Origin: Chara braunii
Lineage: Eukaryota > Streptophyta > Charophyceae > Charales > Characeae
Direction: 5' to 3'
Assembly (NCBI GenBank): GCA_003427395.1
Contig: BFEA01000066.1
Location: 392,567 to 422,717 of the forward strand
DNA: 30,151 bases
In this document: positions 21,466 through 30,151 of the stretch, piece after piece
How positions within the stretch are numbered: position 1 is the stretch's first letter
Layout of the letters: every line of letters starts with the position of its first letter
The notes under the pieces: model-generated
What the model was told of the DNA's origin: nothing
Database searches by the model: none
Seen by the model: only the letters and a program-made list of their open reading frames with translations
Made by a program: the position numbers and the translations under genes

Positions 21466-21692
21466 TCCTCCCACGCCCGTCACAGACAGGACGCTTAGCT
21501 ACCAGCCCAAACCTTCTCCGTTGACTCTGTAGTTCGCCGACTATCAATCGACTGCTTCTGTGACGAATCGCCGTAATGCACCTTCTCTCCTTGAAGTTGT
21601 AGAAGCTTGGTTGCTTCTTGAACGTAACGTAACGTAACCAACTCCCAAGCCCGAGTGACTTCCCTCGGAGGGTTGCAACGCTACTCCACAAG

Positions 21693-22455
21693 TAGGTGAT
21701 ATCAATGTAGTGTATACTTAGACAACACGCGACGACACAGCTGCTGAGTAGGCACACAGAGAGACCGTTCAAAATATGAACGCAAATGAAAACCATGTAC
21801 CAACGTAATCAAGACTGATGAATATTGGGAAAGTCAACAAACAATAACACATGAAGAGCTTCAGCAATCCCAAAGGTGCGTGCGAGAAGCGCGGGTACGC
21901 CCAACACACACTACGTCTATGCCTCGACGCTTGGAGAGGTCTCATTACTAGGAACTACCTAGTATTAGTAGTTACGACTTCGATAGACGATTCCGAAAAA
22001 TCAACACCAAACCGCTAAAAGAACTTGAAACCCACTACCCTTCAACACTGAACCTTCTAGGCGGATCTCTGTTAAAGCACGACTAGCAATTAACAGGTGT
22101 CGGTTTCGAGCCTCAATGCTCCCCGGCTAAGTTCTCGTCAGGGGTCAGACCCCGCCTCCTGTTAACTTGTTGCACCAAAGTCCGCCAGTAGTTAGCAGAA
22201 TACATCGTAAGTTCGAGTCCTCTCTCCGATACTTATTTAGCTACTTATGCAACTGCAAAGACACAGATCCTAGGTTCGAATCCTCCTTCCACTACAAAAC
22301 AGACAGTCCTACCACCACAGTTCACGAAAATACACATTCAAAATTCGAATATTCCCTCAACAACTCATCGGTCAGTTCAAACACAACATCTGCGGAAGTG
22401 CGAACAGCTATTCAGCTATAGCATTCCTAGAGTACGAACAACTAAACAACTATTC
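21693..22455 (-). repeat. Terminal direct repeat (pseudo-LTR), right copy
   Basis: Same 763-bp sequence as 6591-7353. Its outer end (ctaaacaactattc) is cut off exactly at the target duplication ctacacgagg, in the middle of what is continuous element sequence in the left copy. This pattern indicates a 5'-truncated leading copy in tandem with the full element. Confidence 0.85.
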
Positions 22456-22914
22456 CTACACGAGGTCAACTTCAACCACTTTCCTCACTTATACCCTTTG
22501 CCTTATTCATACAAGCCTCCACCTTTGTCCGACATTCAACAAAAAAAAAAAATAGTTCTTTTTAAATGACCATTTAATAAAAGTCTAGGTAAAAGCCCAA
22601 AGAAACAATTCAACCCACAAAGGCTAAGGAATTAGATTGAGTAGTGATAAAAAGTTAGAGTTGAGTCGTAGACTGACGAATCGGCAAATGACCTGCTACA
22701 AAAAAGGTAACAGAAGATGATCGTTGTAGAATGAGACTAAAACTAGTTAGATATTGAATCGAAATTATCAAAAAGGATTTGTAACATAACATAAGTTAAT
22801 TCCGAAAAAACTAAACATTAAGTGTATGAAGAATTAATTTTCATATTACACCTCACTCAAATGTCTTCCAATACTAAAATTAAACCTCCATTTTGATGAG
22901 TGTTTAAAAAAATG

Positions 22915-23700
22915 AGAAAAATTACGGCATCATTACCCCTACACAGAGTGATATGGCAAGATGTTTTCTTTCAAAATATAATCTAACTCCTCAAAACTAA
23001 GAAAACTTAATTCGCACTGCCTCTAGCGAAAGTGTCTTGCTAAACTTTAGACTTGGTTGAATATTAAACCTATGGCAAGATGTTTTCTTTCAAAATATAA
23101 TCTAACTCCTCAAAACTAAGAAAACTTTATTCGCACTGCCTCTAGCGAAAGTGTCTTGCTAAACTTTATACTTGGTTGAATATTAAACCTGAAACGATCC
23201 TTAATTTTTACGAGTCAAATTTTGTTTAACTCTTTGACTTAGTAAAATTTTTGGCAGCATCTCCTTTAGAGAATTATGCTTCTCATATTTGTACCAAGTC
23301 ATATATCAACTCATGATAAAAACTCGAATTCTGTCAAGATAAAATTTAATTGACCCTTTGGATTTGTGAAAATTTCGGCAACACTCCCTCAAGAAAACTG
23401 TCTTTCCAAAATTTGTACAAAGTTAAATATAAAATCTTAGAAGTAACTCTGACTTTACAAAATCAAGTTTTGCCTAACTACTTGATTTAATAAAAATTGA
23501 GCAGTTTTTCCCCTATACAGATAGACTTGCAAAATTTCGACTAAACCAAATATAAAACTTTAGACAAAAGTTTAAAATTCACAAAGAGAAAATTTGACTA
23601 ACTCTTTGGACTCGCAAAAATTTGGGCAATAGTTCCCTTAGTGAAAGTGACGTTCCCAAATTTATACAATGTCAAGTATGAAAAATAAATTTAGCTTAGA
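22915..23700. repeat. About 122-bp tandem repeats in A1, with a recent 119-bp duplication
   Basis: Degenerate units corresponding to the A2 array start near 22925, 23010, 23130, 23254, 23378, 23498 and 23622. Units 22952-23070 and 23071-23189 are nearly identical (tatggcaagatgttttcttt in both; only about three differences), so this duplication is much younger than the rest of A1. Confidence 0.85.
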
Positions 23701-23924
23701 AAATGCAGGAATTGAACAAACTCCTATAACTTCAGCACTTGATGAGCATCTAAAGTAACTATGTTTCATAATTAAAACTCGGACTAAGTCTCATACTCAA
23801 TCATATACAAGATAATATCAAAACGGGTAAGTATTCTCACTAAAAATCCCAATTTGGTTTCACACAATATAATTCATTGATCCAGAGGATTATCCCGTTT
23901 ACCTAGTATACATATGGCATGATG

Positions 23925-25640
23925 CTAGACCATTCAGATTAGAAACAATGCCTAAGATGTCATAGATTATACACGAACAGTTTGCAGAACTTCTCTCTTT
24001 TCGTTGGGCATGTGACTCAACCATTCAGCTTAAAAATAATGTTAAGTCACCCTTAATTGTTTAAATATCCAAAATTTAATAACTATGTCAATTGTCTTCA
24101 AAAACAGGGTAGGGGACTGACCTATTGAGATTAGAAATAATGCTTAACTTGCCTAATTTACTTCCTACTATATTTTAGTTTCACCTCTCTTCTTAGTGAT
24201 ATGGCTTAAGTTGAACCATCCGGCTTGGAGACAATGTCTAGTTGTCCGTTTACATGCAAATATAGATAACGTATTTCCAATTATACTCGTTTGTACTTTG
24301 TGTGTGGTTTCAGCCTAAACTATTTAGCTTGGAAACAAGGTCTAACCCTTGATCAAAATTTTTCCTCAAAATAAAACAAATGACTGAACCATTCAACTTT
24401 GAAACAATTTTCAGTCTATCCCAAGTCACACAAAAGCATGAAGTTGAACGATTCAGCTCGGAAACAATGCCCAACTTTAGTCAGAGTCCCTAAAATAAAC
24501 AGATAGACCAATTCATTTAGCTTGGAAACAATGTTTGGTTTAAAATTTCAGAAGGGCAAGCCTTGAGAAAAAAAACACAGCAACTAGAACATAGGATTCG
24601 TGAAAACCTAACAAAATAAATTGTTAGGTTTGCACGAAATCTATTCAAGATTATGATAGTACTTTTTTCGAGTCTCCTCCAAGAATAAGATTCTATGTGA
24701 AGTGAAACATCCGCAAAAAAAAAAAAATAATAATAATTTTTCAGGACTACTGGAGGGGGCGAGGAAAAAAACGGTTTTTTCATAAAAAATCACAACCTGG
24801 TGAAGCACCGTAGGTTCAAGAACTGAAATATCCTGATTTTTTGTTATCCTAAAAAATTATGTTTATAGTCGTGTAAGATGTGTAGCACGATAAATTTATT
24901 CGGGGGTTTTTCGAACGCGCAAACATATTCTTTTATTCGTGAATACGTTCGCTTGAACATGGTTTCCCATACATGGGCAAATATATTAACTTTTATTGTT
25001 TGTTTTAATTTTTTTTCCTATATTTTTATTTTTAAATGGTGTTTGCCTAAGAATTTCAAGGTGTCTCCGAGGCAAAAGTTGTTTGTATTCTTATTTTAAA
25101 TGACATATATTTTTTGATAAGGGTTTTACTGTCAAGTTCAAAAGTGATTTATGGCCCTATAAATTATTTTGTATAGAGCTTGGCTTTTACCTAACTGCGG
25201 AAACTGACTTATAGTTCTATAAATGAGTATTCACCAAAACACGTTTTTTTTTACATCTTTCAAGTTTGCCTTGTCATCCTTAAAAATTACCCCGTTTGAA
25301 CTCTGTTTTTTTGCCAATCTATTGAGAATGATTTATAGTTTTATAAAAGCATTTTGTAAGGAAGGGTTTTCTTGCACATTTTGAGAAAGGCTAGACTTTT
25401 CACCTGATTTTTTGCCTTCTTTATCGCAAAACGATTAAAAACGCTATCTTTTTGTGTAAAAAATAACATTTTGACTTTTAATTTTTCATTCTATAAGAAA
25501 TGTTAGGTTTTCTCCGATTGTGAGGTTTTCACGAATCCCCTGTTCTAGGTCATTTAGCTTAGAAACAATGTCTGGTCCTTCGGAAAACAAGCAAAGAAAC
25601 ATAGCACTGGGTCATTCAACTTAGAAATAATGCCCAACCT
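23925..25640. repeat. Stem-loop array in A1 (split by a MITE)
   Basis: Units share a loop near CATTCAGCTTGGAAACAATG. Complementary stems are GTGACT/AGTCAC (24012-24050), GACTGAA/TTCAGTC (24382-24416), AAGTTG/CAACTT (24441-24477), ACCAA/TTGGT (24507-24539) and TGGG/CCCA (25608-25636). Several other units (for example near 23930, 24115, 24210 and 24320) have the loop but weak stems. The array aligns with 14260-15205 in A2, where loop and stem sequences differ but pairing is kept. The MITE splits it at 24587-25545. Confidence 0.75.
24587..25545. mobile_element. 959-bp MITE with TA target duplication (Tc1/mariner-like)
   Basis: The terminal inverted repeats are GAACATAGGATTCGTGAAAA and, from the right end, GAACAGGGGATTCGTGAAAA, extending through CCT(A/C)ACA. 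The flanking dinucleotide is TA on both sides (24585-24586, 25546-25547), and the flanks rejoin a stem-loop unit of the LTR. The left end also folds on itself (TTCGTG..AAACCTAACA / TGTTAGGTTT..CACGAA). Three palindromic ttatagttctataa-like motifs lie near 25150, 25209 and 25331. No transposase ORF. TA duplication suggests, but does not prove, the Tc1/mariner superfamily. Confidence 0.75.
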
Positions 25641-25984
25641 TTGATCGACCCGGGTTAAACGTATGCAATACCACCTTCCTCCGACCTTCCCCCAATTCAT
25701 CCCTTAGTTGAATTTCAGTTATAATAAATAAAAAAAAAATTGCAATTCACATATGCATTCCTTCAAAAATAATCTAACTAAGTTTTAAAGAAAAGAACAA
25801 AAATCATAACGGAACACATGCATATCTCTGAGATAAACTAGAGAGATATAATAGTAGGGCTTTAGTGGGTTCACACAGGGCAAGAGAATGATATCTCTGG
25901 TTGTTCCATGTCTCCAGAACCTCGTTTAGGTTCGAACAGAACTCTCGTAATTAGTAGGGTAACCTCCCGCAAAGGTCCTCTTGT

Positions 25985-26007
25985 GGTCCTACGGGTTGCA
26001 ATCCCGC
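25985..26007. other. Invariant 23-nt block shared by both LTR copies (A1 copy)
   Basis: Identical to 15561-15583 despite strong divergence on both sides; adjacent tgccgcc is also shared. Confidence 0.7.
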
Positions 26008-26179
26008 TTGCCGCCTTTGTCGCCGAATACAAGCTAGACTTAGGGTAAGAAGGGCAGAGGAAGAAGATTCAAACTCGAGATATGAGAAAGGTATAGACTC
26101 AACTCATATAAGAGGGCCTTGTTATCTTGATGGGTCTTAGGGCCCCACAATGATGGCCAGAACGCAACAAGGACGGTCG

Positions 26180-27105
26180 AGCCACAACCAAACGCAGATC
26201 AACGACCTCCTCACGATCCTCCAAGTTGCAACAATGACCCTCCTTCAGCCGCAATGTCTCACCCTGTGACCAATCTTCTTTTAGGCGGTCTAAAAATACT
26301 GCATTAAAAAATAGAACCCATGCCCGCGCCTACCAGCGTGCGCCCTGTCCTGACTCCGACCAGGTTAGTCGACTTTCACTTCAGTTCTCTTTCACTCTGT
26401 GCAAAAATTTGCAATACCGAAATATGATAGAAATTCAAAATGCAAGTTCACGCTGACGACCAGAAAGTCCAACGTTGTTCGAAAAGCCGAAATGCACTGA
26501 TATCCCACCAAACGAGAACCAAAATACCAAATCCGAACATCAATGAGAGTATACTCCCAGTATCACCAACATATGTATCCAAAGCCTTTCCTCCTACGTA
26601 GCGCTCAGCGAGCGGACTACTACTACTGCCCAGTTACTAGCATCCTACGAATTGACAATGCATCTCGTCGGCATCAACACCAACAACCGTCATGCATGAA
26701 GATTGCAACCTTATAGAGCATCACCAAGACCAGGTACATAATTCCCCAGTCATGATTTCCTCATCTCTCTTACTCTTTCTTCGCATAACCTTCTCGGATT
26801 TGTCCCTCCCTTTTCCTGTGGTTTCAAACTCTACTCCCAGTCTCTCCTTCAGTGTGAATGCGCATGACTCGCCACACTGGCCAAATTCGCACGTCTGTGG
26901 TTAACTAAAAAGGAACGTCACCCAAACGCGAACGAAAAAGACCATGATTCCGACAACGATGAAGGATTCAAACTATATATACAATGCATTGGAGAACGCG
27001 TATCGATGGCGAAGGCGGCAATCACGATGGCAGGGTAGGCGAGCACAATCATGTGGAATACTCCACTGCTTAGGAATTATTAAAAAAAAAAAAAAAAAAA
27101 AAAGT
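26180..27105. other. LTR A1 segment with A1-specific DNA and an A22 tract
   Basis: Homology with A2 is weak until about 26340-26395, and then about 26400-27260 has no clear A2 counterpart. No coding sequence or RNA was recognised. The tract at 27082-27103 is a run of about 22 A. An insertion in A1 is likely but its termini were not identified. Confidence 0.45.
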
Positions 27106-27107
27106 GA

Positions 27108-27335
27108 ACAAATCTACCACTAGAGAAAAGATACATTTTCATATTTAAAGCCCTCTCTTCTTTGTTCTTTGGAATCGTCGGGGCCAGTAAAAAAGATTAA
27201 TCTTCCTCGAGAGTATGAGAAGATTCGCACTTATTCTCTAATACTTCTATGTTTAAGCTACACCAGGGCCAACTGTATGAAACGAGAGTGAATCTTCCAT
27301 TAGAACACGAGAAGATATACCTCCAACTTCAAGAC
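27108..27335. repeat. Degenerate tandem repeat of about 90 bp
   Basis: cactagagaaaagatacatt..aaagccctctctt (27118) recurs as cattagaacacgagaagata..aagactctcttt (27296), with a weaker unit between (atcttcctcgagagtatgag near 27200). A2 has one unit near 17135. Confidence 0.5.
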
Positions 27336-27894
27336 TCTCTTTCGTGGGTGCAACCCTTTTTCCTCATAGCAGCAAAATTGCCGCCCATGTTCAAAATTTG
27401 GTGCGGCCAATCAACTCAAAATGGGCAAAACCTTTCATCTAACATTTTGCTTCACCAAGATTTGTAAAGAGACGAGGGAGATATGCATTTTTCGACCCCT
27501 TTCTCTGCTATCACTTCTTTTACTAATCTAACACAAAAACTAACCTTACCACTACACTTGCCCTAGCCCCGAACCACTGTTCCGCACTTTTCCTCGCCTG
27601 ATTTCATCGAGGAACGAGTGCGTTATATCTTTCTTATTCACACCAGCCTTTCTCCTTATCGTATTTTCGTCTTCATCTTCTCTTTCTCCCTTATCGCTAT
27701 CTTCGTCTTCGTTCTTTCTTTCTTCGACAATGCTTAGCGCAACTCGACTGATCAAGTTCTGATTGTGGTAATGAAAAAATTGAAATATGCTCTAAGGGTT
27801 GTCAACCACTAAGTCGAGTGCCTTATGCCACTATCCCGCTCCCGAATGCACCCGGCTAATTCATATGGGCAGATACGTGCACCTATTCAACGAC

Positions 27895-28250
27895 CTCATC
27901 TACCCTAAGAGAACTTTGAGAGAAATCAAGTACTACACGATTCGTTTATACTTTCGCCCCAATACCCAAGTCCGACGAACAATTTGTACGTATCGTTGAG
28001 GGCCTCCGCCACAACACCCCTAGCTTGTTCTTCCCAGGCGTACTTCACCATCTTTCGGGTCCCAAAGCGCATGCTCACACTCAAACCTCTCACACAATAG
28101 ATCATGGTTGGCGGACAGTGCTCCCACAAGAGGGCACACCAGTCACATTTCCTTTGTCTCATAGACTAAGTACCCATCTTCCCACACACATGTTGACTCC
28201 TTGGTCCATGTTTCAAGTCGGGGTGGACAAAGGAATTATGTCAGCTCCCC
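27895..28250 (-). pseudogene. 25S rRNA-derived segment in LTR A1
   Basis: Minus-strand sequence is collinear with the 5' third of eukaryotic large-subunit rRNA over about 350 nt. Blocks include gacttgaaacatggaccaag, ggagtcaacatg, gacccgaaagatggtgaa, gaggccctcaacgatac, ttgttcgtcggacttgggta and ttggggcgaaag. These correspond to the conserved tracts CTTGAAACACGGACCAAGGAGTC, GGGACCCGAAAGATGGTGAAC and CGTCTGACTTGGGTATAGGGGCGAAAG. Identity is roughly 75-80% by eye with indels, so it is non-functional. It shares the interval 27902-28013 with the A2 fragment, implying inheritance from a common ancestral LTR. Confidence 0.9.
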
Positions 28251-28259
28251 GAACGCACG

Positions 28260-29322
28260 GGGACCCCAACGGATCAACCCAAAGGGCGTGCACCCAAAGT
28301 CCTCGACTGCCATAACGGCCACCCGTGGGGGATTCCAATCACTCTCCCTGCAATGCCAACCACTCCAGCTTATGTTGGCAAAGCACCCCACATGCAACAA
28401 AAGGTAGCGGTGGCTTTGTAATAACATCATTGAAGTTGGTCATCCCCACGTAATTCAGGAATGCAGTATTTTACTTATTTGCCTTCGGTGGAGCCCAGAT
28501 TAAGGTCTGTAGTTCAACAGTTGGTGGGCGTTCCGACTGAGCTAAACGAAAGGTACCTCCATCAGTCCCGGTACATGTACCACGCCCCAGAAGTAGTACC
28601 GGTAATTAACATAGGCAGAATGGGCAAAAAAATCATAGTAAAAATATTAAAAATAAATAAAAAGAAAGGGGGGACGGTACGTAGGGTGAAGGAGAATAAT
28701 TGGTATCTCTTTGATCCCGCAATTCGCTTCAATGATCCTGTCGCACCGTCCGCTGGCATCGATCCCTGTACCTTCAGATCGAAAGTCCAGTGTCGTAACC
28801 GACAACATTAGGTCCAAGGTTTGAATTAGCAATCATACAAACCCATGTAAAGAGCATTCGCATTATAACTTGGTACGACAAGGTGCAGCAAGCCACACCT
28901 TGGTTGTCAACTGAGCTTACGACCACCATTCCCACATCTATCGCACGGAGACTTGTTTCTTGTTTTACACCACGCACTCCGTTTACCATACAAAATTATG
29001 TTTTTATCAACACCGCCCTCTGCGTGCACACATGCGCCATTGTCAAACATTTTGACAAAAAAGTAGGATCGCTTAGTCCTAATTTAATCAAAAGCAAAAA
29101 ATGGTCGACAAATGCGCCAACTCTATAACATCGACAAAACAACATAACGAGCGCCTCAAACTACGAGTCCACACACTCTTTACTTTAAGTCAAACATTTA
29201 GTTAGGATAAAGGAAAACACAGGCACGACTCACGCGGTGTACTCAATTTTGGAATCAAACTTTATTTTTTCTCACTTGCAAAAAATAGGGCGGATACCCT
29301 TGTAAGGGAATTCGCACCGACA
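28260..29322. other. Outer part of LTR A1, no supported gene
   Basis: Apart from the terminal 80 bp (29240-29322), similarity to A2 is weak here. A 116-codon plus-strand ORF (28461-28811) has no motif and runs antisense to the element. I see no promoter I would defend. Confidence 0.45.
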
Positions 29323-29329
29323 ACGTGGT

Positions 29330-29790
29330 CTCTTTGCCGACAGACCCGGTCTCCGCGTCTTCGGGAAACGGAAGCAGGTGAAGACAATAAAAGTTAATCT
29401 ATACCACGTTTCTGCCCATATCATGTCGGGCAACAACCCCTGTTTTAGTACACCTTTAAGGGATGCACTCGTGTCCAACACCGGGAAGAATTCGAGGTAT
29501 GTCTTATCCCAGAACCCATCAGAGACGAGACCGTATTTTTCTTTCAAGTTGGTCATCAACTAGTCAGCGACAACCACCAATTTTTGTTCCATAGGTACAT
29601 ACGCTGGTGGGGCCCCTTCCTCCCTGCCTATAGGTTTTAGTATTTCAGGCTCCAATCCCTCCAGTGTCTTATTTGCAGTATCCGAAAACTGGTCTACGTC
29701 CATCGGTACCGGTCTGAATGCTGCGTTGAACGGATTCTCAGGTGCAGTTACGGTTAGATCCACTTGTACCGGGTCTGACCTATGTATCAC
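29330..29790 (-). pseudogene. Remnant of an unidentified protein gene cut by the LTR
   Basis: Two minus-strand segments share one frame and are separated by a single TAG (29560-29562). They read DPVQVDLTVTAPENPFNAAF..PMDVDQFSDTANKTLEGLEPEILKPIG..PPAYVPMEQKLVVVAD, then LMTNLKEKYGLVSDGFWDKTYLEFFPVLD..LKGVLKQGLLPDMIWAETWYRLTFIVFTCF. Composition is protein-like, with a Pro/Asp-rich N-terminal part and a Trp/Phe-rich helical part. The frame runs into the start of LTR A1 (29322), so the LTR truncated the gene. I do not recognise the family. It may itself belong to a repeat. Confidence 0.6.
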
Positions 29791-29870
29791 CCGCGGCCAT
29801 GACCACGGGCCATTTTACCGCGTGTGGTCATGGTCATGCCCGCGGGGGCCAGCTGCTGGGGCCAACGGCG
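29791..29870. repeat. GC-rich palindrome
   Basis: cccgcggccatgaccacg (29791-29808) pairs with cgtgtggtcatggtcatgcc..cgcggg (29819-29845), forming a hairpin with a short loop. It may be a transposon end. AT-rich DNA follows (29880-30090). Confidence 0.6.
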
Positions 29871-30092
29871 GCCCGAAAACCCTGTGATTTAAAAAAAATA
29901 AAATTATAAGCCAAAAAAAACAAACAAATATTGGGTTGTAGGGTTTGAAATTCCTTACATCCCCTTTTTGTTTTTTTGATTTTGATATTTTTTGGGATTT
30001 AAAAAAAATAAAAAACGAAAAAAACAAGTATTAAAATTTAAAAAAACACAATAAAAAAGAGAAATTTTTATTTTTTATTTTTTTCTGATTGC

Positions 30093-30093
30093 T

Positions 30094-30135
<42 letters not shown>

Positions 30136-30151
30136 TGTGTGTGTGTGTGTG
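30093..30151. repeat. GT microsatellite at the window edge
   Basis: About 29 GT units with one tct interruption, running off the window end. The preceding 29880-30090 is A/T-rich with long A and T runs and no gene. Confidence 0.95.

Larger units (their letters stand above)
6591..22455 (-). mobile_element. Penelope-like retroelement with 763-bp terminal direct repeats, interrupted by a hAT
   Basis: The borders are set by a perfect 10-bp target duplication ctacacgagg (6581-6590 and 22456-22465) and by alignment of the flanks with the uninterrupted copy A2 near 12900-12930. On the minus strand the order is direct repeat, CCHC gag-like ORF (21465-20551), linker ORF, reverse transcriptase (to 7561), then the second direct repeat. 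Without the hAT it is about 6 kb. The right repeat stops exactly where the target duplication starts, while the left repeat continues into unique 3' sequence. This fits the partial tandem arrangement typical of Penelope elements, in which a 5'-truncated copy precedes a full one, better than a true LTR. No aspartic protease, RNase H, integrase or endonuclease motif was recognised. Confidence 0.65.
22466..29322 (-). mobile_element. Giant LTR, copy A1, 5' part
   Basis: A1 resumes at tcaacttcaaccact, collinear with A2 at about 12915. Shared blocks include aataaaagtc..ggt (22578 / 13028), gagtcgtaga..gacgaatcggcaa (22662 / 13116), the 123-bp repeats, the stem-loop array, the invariant block (25985), the 25S fragment, and the terminal tacccttgtaaggg..cgcaccgaca. 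It ends at 29322, so the element starts TGTCGGTGCG on the minus strand. A TA-flanked MITE (24587-25545) interrupts it. It is markedly more AT-rich than A2, consistent with longer exposure to cytosine deamination. Confidence 0.75.

Noticed and set aside
6591-22455. Conventional Ty1 or Ty3 LTR retrotransposon
   Set aside because: RT motifs are not of that type, no protease, RNase H or integrase, 10-bp target duplication, and the right repeat is truncated relative to the left.
28490-28565. Possible minus-strand tRNA (TTTAGCTCAGTCGG-like D-arm)
   Set aside because: The rest does not fold into a cloverleaf and no T-arm is at the right distance.

Overview
This is a repeat-dominated, non-genic window of a large eukaryotic nuclear genome. 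A green-plant-lineage host is likely, because one retroelement uses a primer-binding site matching the 3' end of plant-type tRNA-Asp and because U6 snRNA and 25S rRNA fragments are recognisable. The style of the CCHC/reverse-transcriptase element and of the CC-x3-CC / DN..NKN / GH.H pseudogene reminds me of charophyte algae such as Chara, but that is memory-based and unproven. No intact protein gene is visible: every convincing coding stretch is broken by stops, frameshifts or insertions.

Layout. (1) 41-2644, plus strand: a decayed gene of a putative transposase-like family, split by a 576-bp hAT-like MITE (1344-1919) whose removal restores the reading frame. (2) 2645-5428: decayed AT-rich DNA ending in degenerate tandem repeats of about 130 bp, probably the untranslated internal region of a minus-strand LTR retrotransposon. 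Its PBS is at 5429-5448. (3) 5451-29322: one giant LTR (copy A1, about 7 kb once insertions are removed), split at 6590/22456 by a retroelement. (4) 6591-22455: that retroelement, minus strand, with a perfect 10-bp target duplication, a 763-bp direct repeat at each end, a CCHC gag-like ORF and a Penelope-like reverse transcriptase. (5) 9852-19737: a hAT-type transposon with an 8-bp duplication inserted in that element's coding region. (6) Inside the hAT: an 818-bp foldback hairpin (10110-10927), a small assembly gap, and a second copy of the same giant LTR (A2, 11138-19540, apparently a solo LTR). (7) 29323-30151: remnant of a minus-strand gene interrupted by the LTR, a palindrome, A/T-rich DNA and a GT microsatellite.

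The window is thus a nested stack (giant LTR > Penelope-like element > hAT > giant LTR of the same family). Each outer level can be checked from target duplications, reading-frame restoration, or comparison of A1 with A2. The most unusual content lies in the giant LTR: tandem repeats of about 123 bp; an array of stem-loops with similar loops but different, pairing-preserving stems; a 25S rRNA-derived segment present in both copies; and, in A2 only, a U6 snRNA pseudogene.
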